This document shows positions 1 through 8,867 of a DNA stretch of 64,000 bases, piece after piece; within the stretch, counting starts at the first letter, position 1, and each line of letters opens with the position of its first letter. The stretch is taken from the NCBI RefSeq assembly GCF_001974875.1, contig NZ_MTQD01000001.1:434001-498000 (forward strand). Direction: 5' to 3'. The notes beneath the pieces are model-generated. The model did no database searches, was not told the DNA's origin, and was given only the letters and a program-made list of their open reading frames with translations. The translations under genes and the position numbers were made by a program. Origin of the DNA: Pseudoalteromonas sp. EB27 (lineage in GTDB: Bacteria > Pseudomonadota > Gammaproteobacteria > Enterobacterales > Alteromonadaceae).

Positions 1-1
1 C

Positions 2-1780
2 CGCTCTAATGCACTTCAAAATCAGGCGACCAGTGCGCAATCTATCTACCAATTGGCGCAAAACCGCCAAGGTGCCGATAAAATACAATTACTTTATAGT
101 GCACGTGATGCTGCAATTAGTGAGCAAAACTGGCCTTTATTAGAGACAATTGGAAATGAGCTTGAATTAACAGCAAGTGTTGATCAAATTCAAAACCGTC
201 TTTATATTGCATTTGCACAAAAACAACAGAATAAAAATGATCAAGCCTTAGTGATTTTACAATCGCTAGACGGACAACTTACTCAACCTGAACATTTTGC
301 ATGGCATCAGTTTTTAACTGCCACTATTTACGCATCACAAAATTTTCCTAAAAAAGCAGCGCCCTACTTTTTTAGAGCCTCTGAAACAGCAGCAAAAAAT
401 AACATTGAAATCCCTCAACTGAATCAAAATCTGTGGGATAACTTAAAACAACTCTCTTCATATGCGCTTGAGCGCTTTAACCGTGGTTCGGTTATTCAGC
501 AAGGCTGGACTAACCTAGCGTTATATCATCAAGTATATGCAGGCAGCGGTGTAGAATTAGATCAAGCAATCAATAATTGGCGAAGACGCTATATTGGGCA
601 CCCCGCTTTTACTGTTTTACCTAAACAAGATGAAATGCTTACTGAGTTTGCACCTCTAAATATAGAACGCTTAGTTGTATTGTTTCCACAGTCAGGACCT
701 AACGAACGCTTAGGTGATGCTCTAAAAGCCGGCGTGTTAGCAGCACTTGATACTCAAAATATCAACGACACTATTTTTATTGATGAAAACTTAAGTACAG
801 AAGAAATTACAGCACAGCTTGAAGAAATAAAGCCTGATTTTGTAATTGGCCCTCTACTTAAAGCAAATATAGATAAACTAGCTAATGCGCAAACGCTTAT
901 CGATACGCCAGTACTACATTTGAACACCTTTGACGGTGAACGAATTTCACTTCAACATTATTACTTTGCACTAAATCCTGAGCACGAAGTAGAACAAGCC
1001 CTAGAGCACTTTTTAGCAATGGGTTACCAAAAGCCGATGCTACTAGCGCCTAATAACGCTAACGGACAACGTCTTGTTGATTATTTTAACTTACAGTGGC
1101 AACGCTATAGCGAAACTAAGCCGCAAATAGGCTTTTATAACGATAAAAAAGATATGCCAAATACGATTACTAGCTTGCTGGAAGTAGATAAATCAAAAGA
1201 GCGCATAAAAACGGTTAAGGCATTATTTAGACAAGAAGTAGAAAATGAAACGCGCTCACGCAGTGATATTGATGTTATTTATATTTTAGGTGATGCAATA
1301 GAAACACGCTTAATTAAACCTTATCTTGATGTAAACGTAAGTACTTTTGCAGATCGTATTCCACTTTACGCCAGCTCTAAAAGCCACAGTAAACAAATTG
1401 ATAGTACTGACAAAGGCGACTTAGACGGCCTATACTTCACTGAATTGCCGTGGATGCTCGATTCGCAAATTAAACAACATAATTTACGCCAGCAGTATGA
1501 TTCGTTATGGCCAGAACAAGTAGATATTAGCCAACGCTTATTTGCAATGGCATACGATGCAGTATCTGTATTACCTGATATTAGGCAGTTAAGCGTAATG
1601 CCAGGTAATCAATACAGTGGCCTAAGCGGTAAATTATCAGTTAATACTAGCGGTCATATAGAACGTATGCTCGACTGGGCTCAATACACAAATCGTCGTA
1701 TTAAATCTGTGCAATTAAAAACGCAGCGTCCTGTGCCATTGTTTATGCAATCAGCAAGTGAGATGCAAACTATAAATTAA
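2..1780 (+). CDS. lpoA: Penicillin-binding protein activator LpoA (5' truncated)
   Basis: Outer-membrane lipoprotein family that activates the bifunctional peptidoglycan synthase PBP1a. The reading frame is open from base 2 with no stop, so the gene begins upstream of the window; the signal peptide and lipobox are not seen. The visible 592 residues show an N-terminal helical TPR-like part (roughly the first 200) and a C-terminal periplasmic-binding-protein-like LppC domain. It is followed by yraN, diaA and dolP, the usual gammaproteobacterial order. Identification rests on overall resemblance plus this context. Confidence 0.9.
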   Translation, partial: RSNALQNQATSAQSIYQLAQNRQGADKIQLLYSARDAAISEQNWPLLETIGNELELTASVDQIQNRLYIAFAQKQQNKNDQALVILQSLDGQLTQPEHFAWHQFLTATIYASQNFPKKAAPYFFRASETAAKNNIEIPQLNQNLWDNLKQLSSYALERFNRGSVIQQGWTNLALYHQVYAGSGVELDQAINNWRRRYIGHPAFTVLPKQDEMLTEFAPLNIERLVVLFPQSGPNERLGDALKAGVLAALDTQNINDTIFIDENLSTEEITAQLEEIKPDFVIGPLLKANIDKLANAQTLIDTPVLHLNTFDGERISLQHYYFALNPEHEVEQALEHFLAMGYQKPMLLAPNNANGQRLVDYFNLQWQRYSETKPQIGFYNDKKDMPNTITSLLEVDKSKERIKTVKALFRQEVENETRSRSDIDVIYILGDAIETRLIKPYLDVNVSTFADRIPLYASSKSHSKQIDSTDKGDLDGLYFTELPWMLDSQIKQHNLRQQYDSLWPEQVDISQRLFAMAYDAVSVLPDIRQLSVMPGNQYSGLSGKLSVNTSGHIERMLDWAQYTNRRIKSVQLKTQRPVPLFMQSASEMQTIN

Positions 1781-1803
1781 ACTTAATTAAGTAAGGGGGC
1801 GAC

Positions 1804-2175
1804 ATGTCGTGGTTTAAAGAGCTGTGGCACAATAGTCGCGAAAAAGGCCAGTATTATGAGCTTGAAGCGCAAAAATACTTAGTTACTCAAGGGTTAACGC
1901 CTATTGAACGTAATTATTACTGCCCCTTTGGTGAGCTTGATGTCATTATGAAAGAAGGTAACACCCTTGTATTTGTTGAGGTTAAGTTTCGTAAAAATAA
2001 TGCTCGTGGCGGCGCTAACTATGCGCTTAGCCCACAAAAGCAAGCTCGATTAAAACGTAGTATTTATCATTACTTAGCAGCTAAAAATTTGACTAACCAA
2101 GCGCTAAGAATTGATTATGTAGCCATTACAGGAGAAGCATCTCCTAATATTAATTGGCTGAAAAATGTATTTTAA
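1804..2175 (+). CDS. yraN: YraN family (UPF0102) endonuclease-like protein
   Basis: 123 residues, normal for UPF0102. The motif FGELDVI followed by FVEVKFR matches the PD-(D/E)xK-type nuclease core of the family (D and the E-x-K pair). The cellular role is not well established. The ATG has a purine-rich GTAAGGGGG just upstream. It sits 23 bases after lpoA and 38 bases before diaA, so it is probably co-transcribed with both. Confidence 0.9.
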   Translation: MSWFKELWHNSREKGQYYELEAQKYLVTQGLTPIERNYYCPFGELDVIMKEGNTLVFVEVKFRKNNARGGANYALSPQKQARLKRSIYHYLAAKNLTNQALRIDYVAITGEASPNINWLKNVF

Positions 2176-2213
2176 ACACAAATACAAAGATAAAGATAAA
2201 TTATTGGTAGGCT

Positions 2214-2807
2214 ATGCAAGATACAATTAAAGAAATTTTTACAGAGAGCATTCAAGTTCAAATCGCTGCGGGTGAAGTACTACCGAGTGCGCTTGAGTCA
2301 GCTGCATTTACTATTGCACAAAGTCTGATCAACGGAAATAAACTCATTTGCTGCGGTACTGCAAATTGCCACATGCTCGCCCAGCATATGGCCGGTGTAT
2401 TGGTTAATCATTATGAAACCGAACGTCCTTGCTTACCTGCAATTGCTCTATCGCAAGAAAACGTTAACCTTGGACAAAGTACTCAGGTAGACGATCACGA
2501 TACATTTGCTCGTCAAGTCCGTGCTTTTGCCCAGCAAGGCGATTTATTGTTGGTACTGGCTATAAACGGTAACGAAAAGCATGTTATTTCTGCCGTTGAA
2601 GCTGCACTAACTAAAGATATGAAGGTCATAGTTATGGTTGGTGATGATGGTGGTGAGTTGGTTGGTCTACTTGGTCCTAATGATGTTGAAATTAGATCTC
2701 CATCTAAACGCCCTAGCCGCATTATCGAATCCCATTTAGTGAACTTACATTGTTTAAGCGAACTTGTTGATTTAACGCTTTTCCCTCAGGATGAAAATTA
2801 TGTTTAA
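2214..2807 (+). CDS. diaA: DnaA initiator-associating protein DiaA (SIS domain)
   Basis: 197-residue SIS-domain protein related to phosphoheptose isomerase GmhA. In E. coli DiaA binds DnaA and promotes ordered assembly at oriC. The identification rests on the SIS fold pattern (CCGTANC near the N-terminus, LLVLAINGN centrally) and on its position between yraN and dolP. A paralogous GmhA function is possible but fits the context less well. The last codons overlap the start of dolP. Confidence 0.88.
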   Translation: MQDTIKEIFTESIQVQIAAGEVLPSALESAAFTIAQSLINGNKLICCGTANCHMLAQHMAGVLVNHYETERPCLPAIALSQENVNLGQSTQVDDHDTFARQVRAFAQQGDLLLVLAINGNEKHVISAVEAALTKDMKVIVMVGDDGGELVGLLGPNDVEIRSPSKRPSRIIESHLVNLHCLSELVDLTLFPQDENYV

Positions 2808-3366
2808 ACGCTCTCTTATTGTTTTAGGTACTGTTGTATTACTTCAAGGCTGCGCCGCAGCTGTTGTTGCAGGTACAGCCAGTGCAGTAACTGCAGCGAA
2901 CGACCGCCGTACCATTGGTTCACAAATTGATGATAACAATATTGAAATAAAAGCCAGTATTGCACTTAGTGAAGTAGAACGTCTTGAAAAGTTCGCTAAT
3001 ATAAGCGCTGTAAGCGTTAATGGTATTGTTTTACTTGTTGGCCAAGTAGCAAATGAAGAAATGAGAAACGAAGCGCAGCGCACCATTGAAGGCGTTTCTG
3101 GCATTCGTAAAATACATAACCAAATTCGTATTGGTTCAAATATTGGCATTACTACACAAACTCACGACTCTTGGCTTACTTCTAAAGTAAAAGGCCAGCT
3201 TCTAACAGCAAAAGACATTAGTAGTAATAATATTAAAGTGGTTACAGAAAACGCTGAAGTATTTTTAATGGGTTTAGTATCTGACTCTGAGTCAACTCAA
3301 GCTGTAAATATTGCCCGTAATGTATCTGGCGTAGAGCGCGTAGTTAAAGTGTTTGAATACCTATAA
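2800..3366 (+). CDS. dolP: Division/outer-membrane stress lipoprotein DolP (YraP), two BON domains
   Basis: 188 residues from the chosen ATG at 2800. An in-frame ATG at 2791 also exists, but AGGA lies at a suitable distance before 2800. The N-terminus is a lipoprotein signal with lipobox LQGC (Cys18). Two BON domains follow, about residues 45-112 and 120-188, as in E. coli DolP, which binds anionic phospholipids and supports outer-membrane integrity at division sites. The start lies inside the diaA stop region, suggesting translational coupling. A strong terminator follows. Confidence 0.9.
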   Translation: MFKRSLIVLGTVVLLQGCAAAVVAGTASAVTAANDRRTIGSQIDDNNIEIKASIALSEVERLEKFANISAVSVNGIVLLVGQVANEEMRNEAQRTIEGVSGIRKIHNQIRIGSNIGITTQTHDSWLTSKVKGQLLTAKDISSNNIKVVTENAEVFLMGLVSDSESTQAVNIARNVSGVERVVKVFEYL

Positions 3367-3384
3367 ATACAAAATACAGACATA

Positions 3385-3413
3385 AAAAAACCGCTAATTA
3401 GCGGTTTTTTTTT
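3385..3413. terminator. Bidirectional terminator between dolP and sspB
   Basis: A perfect palindrome CCGCTAATTAGCGG (3391-3404) is flanked by an A-run on the left and a T-run on the right. It can therefore end transcripts from both convergent genes. Confidence 0.9.
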
Positions 3414-3425
3414 GGCATTTACTTA

Positions 3426-3863
3426 TTATTTAATAACGCGTAAATGAGAGCCTTTTTTCTTCTCAGGCTTTTCTGGTGATGTTTCATCAGTAAACTCAGC
3501 TGATGACTCAACACTTTCAAGCTCTGGCACAAAATCGTCTTCGTCCTCTAAAAACTCATCTGCGGTAAAGACTGTTCCTTCGCCATTTTCACGCGCGTAT
3601 ATTGCAAGCACAGCACCTAGAGGTACATACACTTGCATTGGCTGACCACCAAAGCGCGCATTGAAGCTAAGTTGGGTTAAGTCTAACGAAAACTGTGTGA
3701 CCGCTGATGGACTTATGTTTAAAACAATTTGTCCGTCTTGAACAAATTGTGTTGGCACTTGTACATTTGCAAATCCAGCGTCTACCACTAAATGCGGTGT
3801 ACACTCGTTATCGACTATCCAATCAAAAAAAGCACGTAATAAATAAGGACGATTAGGCGTCAT
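3426..3863 (-). CDS. sspB: ClpXP protease specificity-enhancing factor SspB
   Basis: 145 residues. The N-terminal substrate-binding domain starts with TPNRPYLLRAFFDWI and is followed by an acidic flexible linker. The C-terminal ClpX-binding tail ends LRVIK, the family hallmark. SspB delivers ssrA-tagged proteins to ClpXP. Its ATG shares one base with the sspA stop (TAATG), so the two genes are translationally coupled as in E. coli. Confidence 0.95.
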   Translation of the reverse strand: MTPNRPYLLRAFFDWIVDNECTPHLVVDAGFANVQVPTQFVQDGQIVLNISPSAVTQFSLDLTQLSFNARFGGQPMQVYVPLGAVLAIYARENGEGTVFTADEFLEDEDDFVPELESVESSAEFTDETSPEKPEKKKGSHLRVIK

Positions 3864-4489
3864 TATAAACGGATCTCACGCTCAGCTTCAGTTAAAGAGG
3901 CTTGGAATGACTCACGTTCAAATAAACGGATCATGTACTCTTTAAGCTCTTTAGAACCTGCACCATTAAGCTCAATACCAAACTCTGGTAAACGCCACAA
4001 TAGTGGAGCTAAATAACAATCTACTAAGCTAAACTCTTCACTCATAAAGTAAGGTGCTTCGCTAAAAATAGGTGCTACAGCAAGTAATGCTTCTGTTAGC
4101 TCTTTACGAGCTTGAGCCGCATCTGATGTGTTGTTACTGATTTTGTCAGCTAGGCTGTACCAGTCAGTATCAATACGATGCATCATTAAACGGCTACGAC
4201 CACGCATTACCGGGTAAACAGGCATTAGTGGAGGATGAGGAAAACGTTCATCAAGGTATTCCATGATGATGTTTGCCTGATATAAACCAAGCTCACGGTC
4301 AATCAGTGTTGGCACTGTACCGTAAGGGTTAATTTCGTGAAGTGCTTCTGGCAAGTTATCTTTTTCAGCCAAATGAATATCTACACTTACACCTTTTTCC
4401 GCAAGTACAATACGTACTTGGTGGCTATACATACAGTTAGCACCAGAAAAAAGGGTCATTACAGGGCGCTTATTGGCAGCTACGGCCAT
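3863..4489 (-). CDS. sspA: Stringent starvation protein A (GST-fold, RNA polymerase-associated)
   Basis: 208 residues with a glutathione-S-transferase fold: an N-terminal thioredoxin-like part (residues 9-85, including NPYGTVPTL) and a helical C-terminal part. SspA binds RNA polymerase and alters transcription under stress and starvation. The ATG is preceded by a strong GGAGG. It forms a two-gene operon with sspB, downstream of petC on the same strand but separated from it by a terminator. Confidence 0.95.
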   Translation of the reverse strand: MAVAANKRPVMTLFSGANCMYSHQVRIVLAEKGVSVDIHLAEKDNLPEALHEINPYGTVPTLIDRELGLYQANIIMEYLDERFPHPPLMPVYPVMRGRSRLMMHRIDTDWYSLADKISNNTSDAAQARKELTEALLAVAPIFSEAPYFMSEEFSLVDCYLAPLLWRLPEFGIELNGAGSKELKEYMIRLFERESFQASLTEAEREIRL

Positions 4490-4518
4490 GCCTATACCTC
4501 CATTAAATAACTAAAACA

Positions 4519-4546
4519 GCAAAAGGGGCTTAAGCCCCTATTGCAA
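4519..4546 (-). terminator. Terminator after petC
   Basis: AGGGGCTTAAGCCCCT (4524-4539) is a perfect palindrome. On the minus strand it is followed by a short T-rich stretch. It separates petABC from sspAB. Confidence 0.7.
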
Positions 4547-4569
4547 AATTACCTTTAAAAATGTTCAAC

Positions 4570-5319
4570 CTAATGAACATCTCTCCAGTATTCTTTCTTA
4601 AGCATAAATGCCAAGATAAACAGGATGATTAAAAATCCTATTACCTTAATACCTAGCGCTTCCGATTCAAGACGTGAAGGTTCACCCACGTATTCAAGGA
4701 AGTTCGTTAAATCACGAGCAGCTTGGTCGTATTCATCTACACTTAATTCGCCCGTACCATCTGTTTCAGTAGCAATAACTTTGGTCACTGTGTGTCCATG
4801 TTCTTCTACTTCTTTAGTAATAGGCGTTGGTAAACCTTGTAGTTCTTGAAGAACGTGAGGCATACCTACTAATGGGAAAACAATATTGTTAACCCCAAAC
4901 GGGCGAGATTCATCTTTATAAAACGATTTTAAGTACGTGTAAATATAATCTGGTGATTTTACACGCGCAATTAGCGTTAAATCCGGCGGAGCCGCACCAA
5001 ACCATTTTGCTGCATCGTCTTTTGTAATCGCGTTAGTAATATGGCTACCTACTTTAGAACCGTCAAAAATCAACTGTTCTAAACCAACTTCTGTTGGGAT
5101 ACCTATATCACGAAAAGTGCGTTCATAACGTTGATACTGCATTTGGTGACAACCAAGACAGTAGTTCATGAACAACTTTGCACCGCGCTGTAAAGATGCT
5201 TGATCAGTAAGGTCGTTATTGGCCTCCATTAAAGGAACCGACGGACCCGCTGCCATAACCATGTTAGGTAACAAGTTTACTGATAAAGCAAATAAACCAA
5301 TAAGTAGCTTCTTCATCAT
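4570..5319 (-). CDS. petC: Ubiquinol-cytochrome c reductase, cytochrome c1 subunit
   Basis: 249 residues. There is an N-terminal signal sequence (about 1-23), the haem c attachment motif CLGCH at 54-58, a likely axial Met in LVGMPHV, and a C-terminal membrane anchor (about 222-242). It carries electrons from the Rieske protein to soluble cytochrome c on the periplasmic side of complex III. Its start overlaps the petB stop by ATGA, so it is the last gene of a coupled petA-petB-petC operon. Confidence 0.96.
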   Translation of the reverse strand: MMKKLLIGLFALSVNLLPNMVMAAGPSVPLMEANNDLTDQASLQRGAKLFMNYCLGCHQMQYQRYERTFRDIGIPTEVGLEQLIFDGSKVGSHITNAITKDDAAKWFGAAPPDLTLIARVKSPDYIYTYLKSFYKDESRPFGVNNIVFPLVGMPHVLQELQGLPTPITKEVEEHGHTVTKVIATETDGTGELSVDEYDQAARDLTNFLEYVGEPSRLESEALGIKVIGFLIILFILAFMLKKEYWRDVH

Positions 5320-6581
5320 TTCGTTAACCTCTCTGGCAATGGCTTAGTTTTTTCGTTCTTACTGTATACAAATAACAGTACGAAGAACATAAAGTAAGTC
5401 ACAGTACAGATTTGAGAAATAATCGTTTTCAGATCAGTTTGAGGAGTTGCACCCACCCAACCTAAAAGAACGAAAGTAACAACAAAACCTGCAATGTTCC
5501 ATTTATGGAAACCACAACGGTAACGAACCGATTTAACTCTACCACGGTCTACCCAAGGTAGTAACGCAAGTACCACAATTGATGCACCCATCGCCGCAAC
5601 ACCGATTAACTTATCAGGGATTGCACGTAAGATTGCATAGAATGGCGTAAAGTACCAAACCGGGAAAATATGCTCAGGTGTTTTAAGTGGGTTAGCTGCC
5701 TCGAAGTTTGGACCTTCTAAAAAGAAGCCATTCATCGCAGGCATAAAGAACACAACCCAACAAAACAATATTAAGAAACCAACCACACCCACAATATCTT
5801 TAACTGTGTAGTAAGGGTGGAACGGTATCGCATCAACAATATCTTTCTTGTCAGTGTAATACTCGTGAAATTTAAATTTAGGCTTATCTTCTTCAGCTAC
5901 TGAGCCTTTCTTACGTTTAATCTCAATACCTTCAGGGTTGTTTGAACCCACTTCGTGTAGAGCAACAATGTGTAAGAAAACTAAGATTACAATAACCAGT
6001 GGTAGTGCAATTACATGTAATGCAAAGAAGCGGTTAAGCGTTGCACCAGATATAACGTAGTCACCACGTATCCAAAGTGTTAAGTCATCACCAATAACCG
6101 GAATAGCCCCGAATAAAGAGATGATTACCTGTGCGCCCCAGAACGACATTTGCCCCCATGGTAATAAATACCCCATGAATGCTTCAGCCATTAGCGCTAA
6201 GAAAATAAACATACCAAATAACCACAGTAACTCACGTGGTTTTTGATAAGAACCGTAGATCATGCCACGGAACATATGCATATATACAACGATGAAAAAC
6301 GCCGATGCACCTGTTGAGTGCAAATAACGTAATAACCAGCCATATTCTACATCACGCATGATGTACTCTACCGAGGCGAATGCGCCCTCAGCAGATGGAA
6401 CAAAGTTCATCGTTAACCAAATACCTGTAAGGATTTGGTTTACTAGTACTAACATGGCTAGAGAGCCAAAAAAGTACCAGAAGTTAAAGTTTTTAGGTGC
6501 TGGATACTGTGCAATGTGCATGTTCCAAACACGTGTCATTGGGATTCGGTCGTCTATCCAACCAATAATCTTACCAAACAT
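5316..6581 (-). CDS. petB: Ubiquinol-cytochrome c reductase, cytochrome b subunit
   Basis: 421 residues, the full-length fused cytochrome b of proteobacterial bc1 complexes, with about eight hydrophobic helices. Haem-ligand histidine regions are visible (RYLHSTGAS, YMHMFRG, FALHVIALP) and the Qo-site motif appears as PEHIFPVWYF, a PEWY-like variant. It lies in the inner membrane and oxidises and reduces quinone at two sites. Start and stop overlap petA and petC. Confidence 0.96.
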   Translation of the reverse strand: MFGKIIGWIDDRIPMTRVWNMHIAQYPAPKNFNFWYFFGSLAMLVLVNQILTGIWLTMNFVPSAEGAFASVEYIMRDVEYGWLLRYLHSTGASAFFIVVYMHMFRGMIYGSYQKPRELLWLFGMFIFLALMAEAFMGYLLPWGQMSFWGAQVIISLFGAIPVIGDDLTLWIRGDYVISGATLNRFFALHVIALPLVIVILVFLHIVALHEVGSNNPEGIEIKRKKGSVAEEDKPKFKFHEYYTDKKDIVDAIPFHPYYTVKDIVGVVGFLILFCWVVFFMPAMNGFFLEGPNFEAANPLKTPEHIFPVWYFTPFYAILRAIPDKLIGVAAMGASIVVLALLPWVDRGRVKSVRYRCGFHKWNIAGFVVTFVLLGWVGATPQTDLKTIISQICTVTYFMFFVLLFVYSKNEKTKPLPERLTK

Positions 6582-7171
6582 TAGGCTACCCCTCTTTCTT
6601 CGCCCACTAAAATAGTGGTTTCATCTAGAAAAGTATAAGGTGGTATTTCTAAGTTTAATGGTGCAGGTACCGATTGAAATACACGGCCAGCCATATCAAA
6701 TTTAGAACCGTGGCACGGGCAGTAGAAACCGTCATCAGTCCCTTCTACTTTTTCACCAAAGTTACCTTGTAAAAAGCCTGGCGAACATCCTAAATGCGTA
6801 CAAATACCTACAGCCAGAAAGATTTCTGGACGTAATGAACGGTAATCATTTGTTGATGATTCTAATTGTTGTGGCTCTTGCGATTGTGGATCACGAAGTT
6901 GACCTTCATGTTCTTTCATCTGCTCAAGCATTTTTGGGGTACGTGATACAACCCATACAGGTTTACCACGCCACTCGACACGTATTAATTGTCCCGGTTC
7001 AAGTTTGCTGATATCTACTTCTACAGGCGCACCCGCAGATTTAGCTCGCTCACTTGGATTCCAAGACGCAATAAAAGGAACAGCAGCCCCAGCCGCACCA
7101 ACACCACCTACAACAGAGGTAGCTATGGTTAAAAAGCGACGTCGGCCATTGTCTACAGGCGCATTGCTCAT
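6581..7171 (-). CDS. petA: Ubiquinol-cytochrome c reductase, Rieske iron-sulfur subunit
   Basis: 196 residues. A twin-arginine signal/anchor (RRRF at 10-13 followed by a hydrophobic stretch) precedes the Rieske domain, whose 2Fe-2S ligands lie in CTHLGC (124-129) and CPCH (151-154). The start is supported by GGAGATAAG upstream. First gene of the bc1 operon; a long non-coding leader precedes it (see 7172-7704). Confidence 0.96.
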   Translation of the reverse strand: MSNAPVDNGRRRFLTIATSVVGGVGAAGAAVPFIASWNPSERAKSAGAPVEVDISKLEPGQLIRVEWRGKPVWVVSRTPKMLEQMKEHEGQLRDPQSQEPQQLESSTNDYRSLRPEIFLAVGICTHLGCSPGFLQGNFGEKVEGTDDGFYCPCHGSKFDMAGRVFQSVPAPLNLEIPPYTFLDETTILVGEERGVA

Positions 7172-7704
7172 CCACTTATCTCCACTATGATTCTCAACAC
7201 TTGCTATATTGAGAACATCAGTTACAGCAGGTTAATTATTCGAAATTTTTAAAATAGAAGCGATCATAATTAAAACCCTTGATTAAAACAAGGTTATTCA
7301 AAGCCCCATGCTCGAATAAACCTGACTTGATCAAAAATTTGATTAAGCTAGCTCGAGAATAAAGCCGAACGACTATAATAACGCTTCTGTAAAAACAATA
7401 TACTGACCAAGATCAACATCACTAAGAGGAAACAGTAAAAACTGTACATAGTGTTGTTAAACCGCTCATTTTACTTACCGGACAATTGTAGCAAAAAATT
7501 CCACCAATTAACTGATGGATTTAAACTAATTACGATAATTATTTAACTTTTTTGCAGCTATCTGAGTATTTTTTAACTTTCGTTCGATTAATACGCAGTT
7601 ATTAATAAATTTGATCATCATTAATTGCTGCAATCACCTTGTATGGCAGTCGCAATAAACAAATTTATAGTAAATTGAAAATGTAAACATTTTGATTTGA
7701 AAAC
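7172..7704 (-). promoter_or_regulatory. Long non-coding upstream region of petABC with dyad symmetries
   Basis: About 530 bases without a credible gene. It holds a 22-base near-perfect palindrome at 7326-7347 (arms CTTGATCAAA/TTTGATTAAG), a second imperfect dyad around 7276-7297 (AACCCTTG...CAAGGTT), and TTCTCAA/TTGAGAA arms at about 7191-7215 close to the petA start. A TACAAT -10-like box on the minus strand lies near 7490. Which of these are promoter, operator or leader hairpins cannot be decided from sequence alone. Confidence 0.45.
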
Positions 7705-7732
7705 AAAAAACCCAGCATAAGCTGGGTTTTTG
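7705..7732 (-). terminator. Terminator after rpsI
   Basis: CCCAGC-ATAA-GCTGGG (7711-7726) has A/T runs on both sides. On the minus strand it ends in a T-run directly downstream of rpsI. Confidence 0.88.
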
Positions 7733-7752
7733 AATTCTTGATAACGTATAGA

Positions 7753-8142
7753 TTAACGTTTTGAGAACTGTGGACGCTTACGCGCTTTCTTAAGACCCAC
7801 TTTCTTACGTTCAACTTTACGTGCATCACGTGTAACAAAACCTGCTTTACGAAGTTGTGGACGTAATGATTCGTCAAACTCCATAAGTGCACGAGTGATA
7901 CCGTGACGGATAGCACCAGCTTGACCAGTTGTACCACCACCGGCAACGGTGATGTAAAGGTCAAATTTTTCAGTCATATCAACTAGCTCAAGAGCTTGAT
8001 GAACAACCATGCGTGCTGTTTCGCGACCAAAATACTCTTCAAGAGAGCGTTTGTTGATTACGATGTTACCAGTGCCTGGGCGTAAGAATACGCGAGCACT
8101 TGAACTTTTACGACGACCTGTACCGTAGTATTGATTTGCCAT
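7753..8142 (-). CDS. rpsI: 30S ribosomal protein S9 (uS9)
   Basis: 129 residues, the usual size. It begins [17 protein letters not shown] and ends in the basic tail [11 protein letters not shown], whose terminal Lys-Arg reaches the P-site tRNA in other bacteria. It lies 11 bases after rplM and is co-transcribed with it, the universal bacterial arrangement. Confidence 0.98.
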   Translation of the reverse strand: MANQYYGTGRRKSSSARVFLRPGTGNIVINKRSLEEYFGRETARMVVHQALELVDMTEKFDLYITVAGGGTTGQAGAIRHGITRALMEFDESLRPQLRKAGFVTRDARKVERKKVGLKKARKRPQFSKR

Positions 8143-8153
8143 GATGGTGCTCC

Positions 8154-8582
8154 TTAAATGTCTAGAACCTGAGGCTGTTGTGCAGCATGGTTGTGCTCAG
8201 TACCTGTGTAAACTTTAAGTTTACGGTACATAGCGCGGCCTAAAGGACCACGTGGCAACATGCCCTTAACAGCCTTCTCGATGATCATTTCAGGCTTTGC
8301 AGCTTGAAGTTTATCAAAAGTAGTAGACTTAAGACCACCTGGAAAACCAGAGTGTGAATAGTACACTTTGTTTTTGAATTTGTTACCAGTTACAGTAACT
8401 TTTTCAGCGTTGATAACGATGATGTAATCACCAGTATCTACGTGCGGTGTATATTCAACTTTATGCTTACCGCGTAGGCGATGAGCGATTTCAGTAGCGA
8501 TGCGACCTAAAGTTTTACCTTCAGCGTCAACTACGTACCAGTCACGTTTTACTGTTTCTGGTTTAGCAACAAACGTTTTCAT
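8154..8582 (-). CDS. rplM: 50S ribosomal protein L13 (uL13)
   Basis: 142 residues, with start [20 protein letters not shown] and typical [16 protein letters not shown] and [11 protein letters not shown] segments. An early assembly protein of the large subunit. First gene of the rplM-rpsI operon; its leader carries a perfect 20-base palindrome (8618-8637). Confidence 0.98.
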   Translation of the reverse strand: MKTFVAKPETVKRDWYVVDAEGKTLGRIATEIAHRLRGKHKVEYTPHVDTGDYIIVINAEKVTVTGNKFKNKVYYSHSGFPGGLKSTTFDKLQAAKPEMIIEKAVKGMLPRGPLGRAMYRKLKVYTGTEHNHAAQQPQVLDI

Positions 8583-8760
8583 TTATAAAAATCCAATGTT
8601 TTTCAATTAAAACCACAAGTAGTTAATATTAACTACTGCTCTAAGTTTGCTATAACCCCTTCGAGTTTTAGACTTTTGCGCCGCTCACAAGTGGCTAGAC
8701 TATATGAGGGCATAGAACGCAACGTGGCAGACGCGGGAGTATACCAGCACTTAAAACACA
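8583..8760 (-). promoter_or_regulatory. rplM-rpsI promoter and structured leader
   Basis: On the minus strand a TATACT -10 box (8738-8743) is followed by a GC-rich discriminator, typical of stringently controlled ribosomal promoters; the -35 is weak. The predicted leader of about 150 bases contains AGTAGTTAATATTAACTACT (8618-8637), a perfect palindrome 35 bases before the rplM start. In E. coli this operon is autoregulated by L13 through its leader; a similar role here is inference. Confidence 0.5.
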
Positions 8761-8867
8761 TTGCTACTCGCCGGTTGTTTTTTCCACAAGAAATTTCATA
8801 AATAAGAAGTACTATATACATACCTCTTATTTTTAATGGCTAACCTATTACACTTTTGCCTACTTTT

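Noticed and set aside
7326-7347. Palindrome before petABC considered as an FNR box
   Set aside because: The FNR consensus needs TTGAT-N4-ATCAA; here the half sites face the other way and the spacing is wrong.
7665-7964. 99-codon minus-strand frame overlapping rpsI
   Set aside because: It lies out of frame over rpsI and its terminator, has no ribosome site or family resemblance, and is a shadow of the S9 gene.
8633-8821. 62-codon minus-strand frame upstream of rplM
   Set aside because: It covers the predicted rplM promoter and leader, is Cys-rich with no recognisable domain and no good ribosome site.
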